NCBI GenBank assembly: GCA_030615555.1
Contig: JAUWZB010000033.1
Location: 1 to 7,851 of the forward strand
Direction: 5' to 3'
Source of the DNA: Dehalococcoidales bacterium
GTDB taxonomy: Bacteria > Chloroflexota > Dehalococcoidia > E44-bin15
Length of the DNA stretch: 7,851 nt
Shown one piece after another: positions 1 to 5,910 of this stretch (the stretch's first letter is position 1; the number at the start of each line of letters is the position of its first letter). The position numbers and the translations under genes are program-made. Below the pieces are notes generated by a model. It saw only the letters and a program-made list of their open reading frames with translations. It made no database searches and was not told the origin of the DNA.

Positions 1-641
1 TGAAGTCGCTGGGTGTTGAGTGGATCATCTCTGTCAATGCGGTAGGAAGCTTGAAAGAGGGTATCCATCCCCTGGACATTGTCATACCGGACCAGCTCAT
101 CGACCGTACCAAAAGCCGGGTGAACAGCTTCTTCGGCGAGGGTCTGGTCGCTCATGTCACCTTCGCCGAGCCATTCTGCCCGGTACTCAGCAATATACTT
201 TATCAGGCAGCCCTCGATGTGGGAGCCAATGTTCACCAGGAGGGCACCTATATCGTGATGGAGGGGCCACTTTTCTCCACAAAGGCAGAATCGAACCTCT
301 ATCGCTCCTGGGGAGCGGGTATCATCGGGATGACAGCACTACCGGAAGCAAAGCTGGCAAGGGAGGCCGAGATCTGCTATGCTACCCTGGCCTGCATCAC
401 AGACTACGATACCTGGCATGAAACCGAGGATTCAGTAACCATCGACATGGCACTTACCAACCTGCTGCGTAATGCCGATACAGCCAAGAGGATCATAAAC
501 ATAGCGGCGGCACGCATCCCAGGGGAGCGGGAATGTGGCTGTGGCGAAGCGCTTAAGAATGCAATTATCACCGCTCCGGAGAAGATTCCTGAGCGGATGA
601 AAAAAGATCTAGACCTTTTAATTGGAAAGTATATTAAGTAG
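1..641 (+). CDS. mtnP: S-methyl-5'-thioadenosine phosphorylase, 5'-truncated by the window edge
   Basis: This enzyme cleaves 5'-methylthioadenosine with phosphate to adenine and 5-methylthioribose-1-phosphate, the first step of methylthioadenosine salvage in the cytoplasm. The reading frame is open from base 3 to the TAG at 639-641, giving 212 visible residues; family members run about 260-290, so roughly 60-80 N-terminal residues, including the first phosphate-binding loop, lie outside. Visible family blocks are VEWIISVNAVGSLKEGI, then IPDQLIDRTKSR, then EGPLFSTKAESNLYRSWGAG (from base 261), and the purine-site signature TDYDTWHE (from base 399). The two aspartates of TDYD (402-404 and 408-410) are the family's usual adenine-recognising residues, favouring MTA phosphorylase over guanosine/inosine phosphorylase. 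The tail contains ECGCGEALKNAI, a Cys-bearing segment typical of bacterial members. A TTG at 51 is internal, since homology continues upstream. Methylthioinosine phosphorylase is a less likely alternative. Confidence 0.95.
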   Translation, partial: KSLGVEWIISVNAVGSLKEGIHPLDIVIPDQLIDRTKSRVNSFFGEGLVAHVTFAEPFCPVLSNILYQAALDVGANVHQEGTYIVMEGPLFSTKAESNLYRSWGAGIIGMTALPEAKLAREAEICYATLACITDYDTWHETEDSVTIDMALTNLLRNADTAKRIINIAAARIPGERECGCGEALKNAIITAPEKIPERMKKDLDLLIGKYIK

Positions 642-705
642 TGGTGGCCCCAGGAATAGCTCCTATTAACGGAGTAAGAACCATAGCTGTGGGAGAACTT
701 CTTAT

Positions 706-712
706 GGAGGAG
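706..712 (+). promoter_or_regulatory. Ribosome-binding site deciding a probable CTG start
   Basis: GGAGGAG at 706-712 is the only strong Shine-Dalgarno sequence before the methionine synthase-like gene. Seven bases downstream in the correct frame lies CTG at 720-722. The next conventional in-frame starts, GTG at 756 and ATG at 765, have no comparable purine-rich site and would cut into conserved sequence. The ATG at 704 is in another frame and stops at 731-733. Confidence 0.6.
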
Positions 713-719
713 CGAAAAA

Positions 720-1754
720 CTGCCCCGATTTGAGCTTAGCGGACTTGCTACTGCGGTGGGAAGCATGCCTCATACCGACCCCAAAGAGGCCTGCTCACTG
801 GTGGCTAGGTTCCTGCCTGAAATCCCCGCCTGGCCCCAACTACCGAAGCGCTCCTTCCTGGAGAATATGTATGCCCAGTTCAGCGAGGGTTTCCCCGGCG
901 TGGTCATCGAGGGGGACCGTATTTATGTCGATCGCTCTAAAGACCTGGAAAAACCCTTGGAGCAACTCTACGCCTCTTATCTGGAGAACAAGGTCGAAAA
1001 ATACGCCACAAGCCCTGACTATGCCGCGGGGCTTCACGCCTTCCTCGAAATGGAGCTTGGGGTGCCCTTTGCCACTAAGGGACAGGTGACCGGGCCGGTT
1101 ACCTGGGGGCTTGCGGTGACCGATGAGCACCGCCGCCCAGTCCTCTATGACGATACCCTTGCCGATGCCCTAGCGAAACACCTCCATCTTAAGGCGGCCT
1201 GGCAGGAGAGGGAGCTTAAGGTTGTCTCACCCAACACCATCATCTTCGTCGATGAGCCCTATATGGCCTCCATTGGCTCCGCTTTTGTCTCCCTCTCTCG
1301 GGAGCAGGCAACAAGCCTTTTGGAGGAGGTCTTCGCCGGCATCAGCGGGCTAAAGGGGGTCCACTGCTGCGGCAATACCGATTGGCCGATATTGCTTTCC
1401 ACACCCCTCGACATCCTAAGTTTTGACGCCTATAATTATGGCTCTACCATCGCCCTTTATCCTGAGGAGGTGAAAGCATTCCTGGAGCGCGGTGGCGTTA
1501 TCGCCTGGGGCATCGTGCCCCACAATGACCAAGACCTGAAAGGGGAGACAGTGCAAAGCCTCATTGAACGCCTGGAGGAGGGAATGGGAGCACTTAATCG
1601 AAAAGGGGTCAGCTTGCGTCTTCTGAGAGAGCGGTGTCTGGTTACCCCCTCCTGCGGCCTGGGATCGATCTATGAGGAGGCAGCAGCATGGGCTCTCGAG
1701 CTCCTGGCCGGGCTGTCAAAGGAGCTAAGAAAACGGTATATCAAAGAGGGATGA
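720..1754 (+). CDS. Core methionine synthase (MetE C-terminal domain/UROD-like TIM barrel)
   Basis: This is probably a methyltransferase making methionine from homocysteine. It resembles only the zinc-bearing catalytic half of MetE: about 344 residues against about 750 for full-length MetE, so it lacks the N-terminal half used with methyltetrahydrofolate polyglutamate. Numbered from CTG 720, the MetE-like signatures are DEP at 178-180 (the methionine-binding Glu region), H215-C216-C217 matching the HxC zinc ligands, D236 in SFDAYNYG where MetE has a Glu ligand, and C312 in TPSCGLGS matching the last zinc Cys. The CTG start follows GGAGGAG by 7 bases and adds LPRFELSGLATA, a plausible family N-terminus; starting at GTG 756 would remove 12 of these residues. 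Core-MetE enzymes in anaerobes are reported to take methyl groups from a corrinoid protein, so a corrinoid donor is likely here, but that is inference. Its position between mtnP and the ahcY/metK group fits. A methyltransferase for another thiol is the alternative. Confidence 0.82.
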   Translation: MPRFELSGLATAVGSMPHTDPKEACSLVARFLPEIPAWPQLPKRSFLENMYAQFSEGFPGVVIEGDRIYVDRSKDLEKPLEQLYASYLENKVEKYATSPDYAAGLHAFLEMELGVPFATKGQVTGPVTWGLAVTDEHRRPVLYDDTLADALAKHLHLKAAWQERELKVVSPNTIIFVDEPYMASIGSAFVSLSREQATSLLEEVFAGISGLKGVHCCGNTDWPILLSTPLDILSFDAYNYGSTIALYPEEVKAFLERGGVIAWGIVPHNDQDLKGETVQSLIERLEEGMGALNRKGVSLRLLRERCLVTPSCGLGSIYEEAAAWALELLAGLSKELRKRYIKEG

Positions 1755-1758
1755 GAAG

Positions 1759-1959
1759 TTGGAATGCCGCATCGATGCCAACAAAGAGAGGTGCACCTGC
1801 ACCTACGAGCCGTGCGAGCGGAAGGGGAAGTGCTGCGATTGCATCCTCTACCACAAAAATCTTGGCGAGCTGCCGGGCTGCCTCTTCCCTCTGGAGGTCG
1901 AGAGAACCTACGACTGCTCCATCGCTAAATTTGTGGAGGTTTTCAGCAAAAGGGGATGA
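1759..1959 (+). CDS. Small cysteine-rich protein, DUF6485-like
   Basis: The product has 66 residues, nine of them cysteine (positions 3, 12, 14, 19, 25, 26, 28, 41 and 53). The order NKERCTCTYEPC, then KGKCCDCILYH, then GELPGC.FP matches the DUF6485 family of small proteins found in anaerobes as I recall it. The function is unknown; the Cys spacing suggests it binds zinc or an iron-sulfur cluster. It has no signal peptide or membrane segment. The TTG start at 1759 lies 8 bases after GAGGG (1746-1750) and 4 bases after the upstream stop, so translation is probably coupled. The next gene, an iron-sulfur aldo/keto reductase, begins 6 bases after its stop, which hints at a shared redox role, though nothing in the sequence proves one. 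Confidence 0.85.
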   Translation: MECRIDANKERCTCTYEPCERKGKCCDCILYHKNLGELPGCLFPLEVERTYDCSIAKFVEVFSKRG

Positions 1960-1965
1960 ACAGCG

Positions 1966-3036
1966 GTGTTGCAGCGAAGATTGGGGCGGACAAATTTCGG
2001 GGCCTCGGTGGTGGGATTCGGCGGCATCCCGATCCAGTATCAACCACGGGAGGAGGCGGTAAGAGTGGTGCGGCGTGCCATCGAGCTGGGGGTGAATTTC
2101 ATCGACACCGCCCGCTCCTATGGCGACAGCGAGGACAAGATCGGCGCGGCGATTAAGGAGGTCAGGGAGAAACTTTTTATCTCGACGAAGAGCCATTTTC
2201 GAACCAAGCGTGAGGTTGAAAGGAGCATTGAGGAAAGCCTGCGCCGCCTTGCCGTGGATAAGCTCGACCTCATCTTAATCCACAGCGTGGACAGCGATGA
2301 GGAGCTGGAGTACCGCCTGAGGATGGGCGTGCTGGAAGCGATGAAGGAGGCAAGAGCAACAGGTAAGGTGGACTACATCGGGATCAGTGGGCATTGCAAC
2401 GATGTGCTGGCGAAAGCGATAAAAACAGGGGAGTTCGATGCCGTCATGGCCACCTATAACCTCACCAATGACGACGGTGATCGGGAGCTTTTCCCATTGG
2501 CCCGGGAGCGCAATGTAGGCGTGGTCGTGATGAAGCCCCTGGGCGGCGGCTACCTGGCGGTGCCCCCTGAAGCGGTGCAATTCAAGGTAGCGGATAGGGC
2601 GACGAGCACTGCTGAGGCATCGCTGAGATTCGTATTGAGAAATCCTTATATCACCACGGTGATCCCCGGGATGGGCAAAATTAAAGAGGTGGAGGAGGAC
2701 GTGCCGCTGGGCTATGTCCCTCAGCGGATGCCCTCAAGCGAGGTGAAAGAGCTTCAGGAGAGGGCCAAGGAGGTGGGCTTCACCTTTTGCCAGGGGTGTG
2801 GCTATTGCCTGCCCTTGTGTCCTAAAGGGATTAGGATTCAAGATGTGTTCCGCCTCCTGGTGTCCCACGAGCAGTATGGGATGAGGGAATGGGCGAAGAC
2901 CATTTATTGGGAAGAGCACGAAGCCCTGGTGACGCTTTGCGATGAGTGCCTGTCATGTGTAGAGATTTGTCCCGCCCAGCTTGACATACCGGCCAAGCTC
3001 AAGGAGGCAGCAGCCATCTTAGGATCAAAACATTGA
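1966..3036 (+). CDS. Aldo/keto reductase with C-terminal 2x[4Fe-4S] ferredoxin domain
   Basis: This is a cytoplasmic oxidoreductase of the COG1453 type: an NADP-dependent aldo/keto reductase barrel fused to a bacterial-ferredoxin-like tail, 356 residues, the usual length. The barrel begins with RRLGRTNFGASVVGFGGIP. The catalytic tetrad is visible as D47 and Y52 (FIDTARSYGDSE), K75 (ISTKSH) and H106 (LILIHS). The tail carries two CxxCxxCxxxCP motifs, C275/C278/C281/C285 and C325/C328/C331/C335, each able to ligate a [4Fe-4S] cluster, so electrons may pass between ferredoxin-type carriers and NADP or a carbonyl substrate. The natural substrate is not known for this family. GTG 1966 is chosen because AGGGG (1951-1955) lies 10 bases upstream; TTG 1969 is equally possible. 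ATG 1956 belongs to another frame. The gene sits 6 bases after the Cys-rich gene. Confidence 0.92.
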   Translation: MLQRRLGRTNFGASVVGFGGIPIQYQPREEAVRVVRRAIELGVNFIDTARSYGDSEDKIGAAIKEVREKLFISTKSHFRTKREVERSIEESLRRLAVDKLDLILIHSVDSDEELEYRLRMGVLEAMKEARATGKVDYIGISGHCNDVLAKAIKTGEFDAVMATYNLTNDDGDRELFPLARERNVGVVVMKPLGGGYLAVPPEAVQFKVADRATSTAEASLRFVLRNPYITTVIPGMGKIKEVEEDVPLGYVPQRMPSSEVKELQERAKEVGFTFCQGCGYCLPLCPKGIRIQDVFRLLVSHEQYGMREWAKTIYWEEHEALVTLCDECLSCVEICPAQLDIPAKLKEAAAILGSKH

Positions 3037-3043
3037 AAGAGAT

Positions 3044-3133
3044 ATGAATAAGCGGAAAAGGGTAGCTCAACTGAAGCATCGTAAGAAAATGAAAAAAAAG
3101 ATGATGAAGAGGCGGGCAGAGAGGGGCGCATGA
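3044..3133 (+). CDS. Very short, strongly basic protein (29 aa)
   Basis: An ATG at 3044 opens a 30-codon frame ending at TGA 3131-3133. The product has 29 residues, of which about 15 are Lys or Arg, in clusters KRKR, KHRKKMKKKMMKRR and ER. It starts 7 bases after the aldo/keto reductase stop, with a weak GAAAGAG Shine-Dalgarno-like stretch at 3035-3041. Its stop overlaps the ATG of the NTPase gene (ATGA at 3130-3133), the classic geometry of translational coupling. Composition and size resemble tiny ribosome-associated or nucleic-acid-binding proteins, for example the AURKAIP1/COX24-like bacterial peptides, but I cannot assign it to a family. Support comes from gene spacing, the overlap and the composition. 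Being so short, it could instead be only a coupling leader for the NTPase. Confidence 0.6.
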   Translation: MNKRKRVAQLKHRKKMKKKMMKRRAERGA

Positions 3134-3660
3134 GAAAAGCCTACCTGCTCACCGGTGGCCCCGGTGTGGGCAAGACCACCATTATTAAGCGGGCGCTCGA
3201 TAAGGCGCAAGGAAGAGCGGGGGGATTTTTCACCGAGGAGATAAGAGCTGAGGGGGTAAGGCAGGGCTTCAGGATCGTCACTCTGGATGGACAAAACGCC
3301 ATCCTGGCCCATATCGACATCAAGAGCCCTTATCGGGTCAGCAAGTATGGCGTGGATGTCGAGGGATTGGATAGGGTGGGGGTCGCTGCCCTCAGGGAAG
3401 CGATTCGTGAGTGCGATGTGGTGGTCATCGACGAGATCGGGAAGATGGAGCTTTTTTCGCCCTATTTCAAGGAAGCGGTCTTAGAGGCCATAGATAGCGG
3501 GAAGAGGGTGCTTGGAACGATAATGCTCCCCCCGCACCCCTGGGCCGATGAGATAAAGGGACACCCCAGCGTGGTTACCATCACGGTGACGAGGGCGAAT
3601 CATCGGGAGGTTCTGGAGCAGGTGCTCCAGTGGTTGGATTCGCCAATAAACGATGGTTGA
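3130..3660 (+). CDS. THEP1-type nucleoside-triphosphatase
   Basis: This is a P-loop NTPase of the THEP1 / NTPase_1 family (COG1618), 176 residues, which is the family's normal length. The Walker A loop GGPGVGKTT spans residues 9-17 with K15 and T16. The Walker B segment VVVIDEIGKMEL has D101 and E102, and FFTEEI near residues 34-39 is a characteristic family block. Characterised members hydrolyse ATP, GTP and other NTPs slowly; the biological role is unresolved, and some have been proposed to act as nucleotide or polynucleotide kinases. It is predicted to be soluble and cytoplasmic. The ATG at 3130 overlaps the stop of the 29-aa basic protein. A 56-base gap follows before the PfkB-family kinase. 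Confidence 0.93.
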   Translation: MRKAYLLTGGPGVGKTTIIKRALDKAQGRAGGFFTEEIRAEGVRQGFRIVTLDGQNAILAHIDIKSPYRVSKYGVDVEGLDRVGVAALREAIRECDVVVIDEIGKMELFSPYFKEAVLEAIDSGKRVLGTIMLPPHPWADEIKGHPSVVTITVTRANHREVLEQVLQWLDSPINDG

Positions 3661-3716
3661 TATGAACACAGAGCGGATGAAAGCGGAGGCCAAGAAGGAG
3701 TGAGAGGGGTAACCGG

Positions 3717-4634
3717 TTGAGTGTGCTGGTCGTGGGATCGGTGGCTCTGGACTCGGTGGAGACGCCCTTTGGCAATGTCACTGAGGTGCTTGGTGGCTCC
3801 GCGGTCTACTTCGCCACCGCCGCCAGCCTTTACACCAAGGTAAACCTGGTCGGGGTGGTGGGCACTGACTTCCCCGCCGAGCACATCCGCTTCCTCACCG
3901 AGCGCGGGGTCGATACCAGGGGGCTGGAGGTGGTCGACGGCCAGACCTTTCGCTGGGTCGGGCGCTATGACTATGAGCAACATGTCACCCAAACCCTAGA
4001 CACCAGGCTCAACGTCTTCGCCGATTTTCACCCTACCCTGGCCCCGGGATACGACAACAGCGATCTAGTCTTTCTGGCCAATATCGACCCTGATCTCCAG
4101 TGCGAGGTACTGAACCAAGTCAGCGGGGCCCAGCTGAAAGTGGTCGATACCATGAACTTCTGGATTCGGGGCAAGAGTGAATCCCTGTGCCGCGCGATGA
4201 GCGCCGTGGACATCGTCATCATTGACGAGTCCGAGGTGTGCCTCTTCGCCCGAAGCCAGAACATTGTCGCTGCCGCCAGGAGTATCCTCAAGCTGGGACC
4301 CAAAGCGGTGATCGCAAAGAGAGGGGAACACGGAGCGATCATGATCGGCGACGATGACTACTTCATCGCCCCAGCCTATCCCGTAGACCAGGTCAAGGAC
4401 CCCACCGGGGCCGGGGACAGCTTTGCCGGGGGCTTTCTGGGCTACTTAGACCGGGCTAAAGAGCTCACCCCACAAGCCCTGAGACAAGCCATCATCCATG
4501 GCACCGCTGTAGCCAGCTTTACCATCGCTGAGTTCAGTATCGATGGCCTTCGCTCTCTGAGGATAGCTGATATTACCCATAGATACCAAGAGCTTAAAAA
4601 GTTCACCCATTTTGATAAGGAGAGTAATTTATGA
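3717..4634 (+). CDS. PfkB-family (ribokinase-like) kinase, candidate adenosine kinase
   Basis: This is a 305-residue cytoplasmic kinase of the PfkB/ribokinase fold, transferring phosphate from ATP to a hydroxymethyl group of a sugar or nucleoside. The N-terminal substrate-side motif is GGSAVYFATA (residues 26-35). The C-terminal PfkB signature DPTGAGDSFAGGFLGYL begins at residue 228, with the anion-hole GAGD and D234 as the predicted catalytic base. The start is TTG 3717, 7 bases after GAGGGG (3704-3709). The stop overlaps the ATG of the SAH hydrolase gene (ATGA, 4631-4634), implying coupled translation. Because SAH hydrolase releases adenosine and its reaction is driven forward only when adenosine is removed, adenosine kinase is the most economical role, but this is inferred from context. 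Other PfkB substrates (ribose, inosine, other sugars) remain possible. Confidence 0.9.
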   Translation: MSVLVVGSVALDSVETPFGNVTEVLGGSAVYFATAASLYTKVNLVGVVGTDFPAEHIRFLTERGVDTRGLEVVDGQTFRWVGRYDYEQHVTQTLDTRLNVFADFHPTLAPGYDNSDLVFLANIDPDLQCEVLNQVSGAQLKVVDTMNFWIRGKSESLCRAMSAVDIVIIDESEVCLFARSQNIVAAARSILKLGPKAVIAKRGEHGAIMIGDDDYFIAPAYPVDQVKDPTGAGDSFAGGFLGYLDRAKELTPQALRQAIIHGTAVASFTIAEFSIDGLRSLRIADITHRYQELKKFTHFDKESNL

Positions 4635-5884
4635 AAGCTGACATCAAGGACCCTTCCCTGTCCTCAGCAGGGATACTGCGTATTGAGTGGGCATCCCGTG
4701 AGATGCTGGTACTCAGGTTAATCCGTGAGCGCTTCGCCCGGGAGAAGCCCCTTGAGGGGGTCAAGGTCTCCGCCTGTCTCCACATCACCACCGAGACTGC
4801 GAATCTGGCGCTGGTCTTCAAGGAGGGCGGCGCCGAACTGGCACTCTGCGCCTCAAACCCCCTCTCTACTCAGGACGATGCCGCTGCCGCCCTAGTGGCA
4901 GAGTATGGCATCCCTGTCTATGCCATAAATAGGGAGGATAGCGAAACCTACTATAAGCATATCAATGCTGCCCTGGACCAGAGCCCCCATATCACCCTGG
5001 ACGATGGCGCCGACCTGGTGAGCACAATTCACAAGGAGCGTCAACAACTTGCCACCAATATTATCGGTGGCACCGAAGAGACCACCACCGGGTGTATCCG
5101 GTTGAGGAGCATGGCGAGGGCGGGGAAGCTCCTCTACCCCATCATCGCAGTGAACGAGGCGGATTCGAAGCACTTCTTTGACAATCGCTATGGCACCGGT
5201 CAGAGCACCATCGATGGCATCACACGAGCCACCAATATCCTCTGGGCCGGAAAGAAGGTGGTGGTCTGCGGCTATGGCTGGTGCGGAAGGGGGGTGGCGA
5301 TGAGGGCGCGTGGCATGGGAGCCCATGTCATAGTGACCGAGATCGAGCCCCTCCGTGCCCTAGAGGCGGTCATGGATGGCTATCCTGTGATGCCCATCGC
5401 TGAGGCAGCAAAGATTGGGGACATATTCATCACCCTCTCTGGGAACATCAACGTCCTCGATAGGGCCCATTTCCTTTTGATGAAGGATGGGGCCATCCTG
5501 GCCAACAGCGGTCATTTCAACGTGGAGATCAACATCCCAACCCTGGAGAAGATGGCAAAAGCCAAGCGCCGCCTGCGTCCCTTCGTCGATGAGTATACCC
5601 TCCCAGATGGTCGGCGAATCATCCTCCTCGGCGAGGGCAGGCTGATCAACCTGGCCGCCGCTGAGGGGCATCCCGCAAGCGTTATGGACATGAGCTTCGC
5701 CAACCAAGCGCTCTGCGTAGAGTATATGGTGAAAGGGGGAAGAGCCGAGCCCGGGATTTACCCCGTGCCCAGGGAGATCGACAGGGAGGTTGGCAGGCTG
5801 AAGCTGGCCTCCATGGGAATCACTATTGACACGCTTACTGAGGAACAAAGAAAATATCTGGAGAGCTGGGAGGAAGGGACATAG
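4631..5884 (+). CDS. ahcY: Adenosylhomocysteinase (S-adenosyl-L-homocysteine hydrolase)
   Basis: This NAD-dependent cytoplasmic enzyme reversibly hydrolyses S-adenosylhomocysteine to adenosine and homocysteine, relieving product inhibition of methyltransferases. It has 417 residues. Visible in order are LHITTETANLALVF, DDGADLVSTIH, GGTEETTTGC, the substrate/NAD segment NEADSKHFFDNRYGTGQS, the Rossmann NAD motif GYGWCG (G214, G216, G219) and SGNINVL. It ends with WEEGT and lacks the C-terminal KPDHYRY-like tail with which mammalian and many bacterial enzymes reach the neighbouring subunit's NAD. RYGTGQS has Thr where mammalian enzymes have Cys. Both features fit the shorter archaeal/Thermotoga type. 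In that branch S-inosylhomocysteine hydrolases are known, so that substrate is a minor alternative. The ATG overlaps the kinase stop; AAGGAG lies about 8 bases upstream. Confidence 0.97.
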   Translation: MKADIKDPSLSSAGILRIEWASREMLVLRLIRERFAREKPLEGVKVSACLHITTETANLALVFKEGGAELALCASNPLSTQDDAAAALVAEYGIPVYAINREDSETYYKHINAALDQSPHITLDDGADLVSTIHKERQQLATNIIGGTEETTTGCIRLRSMARAGKLLYPIIAVNEADSKHFFDNRYGTGQSTIDGITRATNILWAGKKVVVCGYGWCGRGVAMRARGMGAHVIVTEIEPLRALEAVMDGYPVMPIAEAAKIGDIFITLSGNINVLDRAHFLLMKDGAILANSGHFNVEINIPTLEKMAKAKRRLRPFVDEYTLPDGRRIILLGEGRLINLAAAEGHPASVMDMSFANQALCVEYMVKGGRAEPGIYPVPREIDREVGRLKLASMGITIDTLTEEQRKYLESWEEGT

Positions 5885-5910
5885 GCAAACAAAAGAGCAA
5901 GGGGGTTTGC
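5885..5910 (+). promoter_or_regulatory. Inverted repeat enclosing a ribosome-binding site
   Basis: GCAAAC (5885-5890) and GTTTGC (5905-5910) are perfect 6-base inverted repeats separated by 14 bases, filling exactly the gap between the ahcY stop and the next ATG at 5911. The Shine-Dalgarno stretch AAGGGGG (5899-5905) lies in the loop and touches the 3' arm. In RNA this could form a small stem-loop limiting ribosome access, or mark a protein operator. The stem is short and the GC content modest, so chance is a real possibility. There is no long U-tract after it, so it does not look like a terminator. Confidence 0.35.

Noticed and set aside
20..421. Plus-strand 133-codon frame overlapping mtnP
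   Set aside because: The overlapping frame has clear family motifs throughout; this one is Arg/Gly/Ser/His-rich with no recognisable domain.
652..664. AGGA...TCCT mini-hairpin after mtnP, considered as a terminator
   Set aside because: The stem is only 4 base pairs with no U-tract, so it cannot be supported as a terminator.
1956..2156. ATG-initiated 66-codon frame at the start of the aldo/keto reductase gene
   Set aside because: The reductase motifs are in the frame begun by GTG 1966; the ATG frame is Gly/Arg-rich and lacks family similarity.
3662..3703. 13-codon frame (ATG to TGA) between the NTPase and PfkB kinase genes
   Set aside because: Too short to judge; preceded by no convincing ribosome-binding site, and the gap is adequately explained as a spacer carrying the kinase Shine-Dalgarno sequence.
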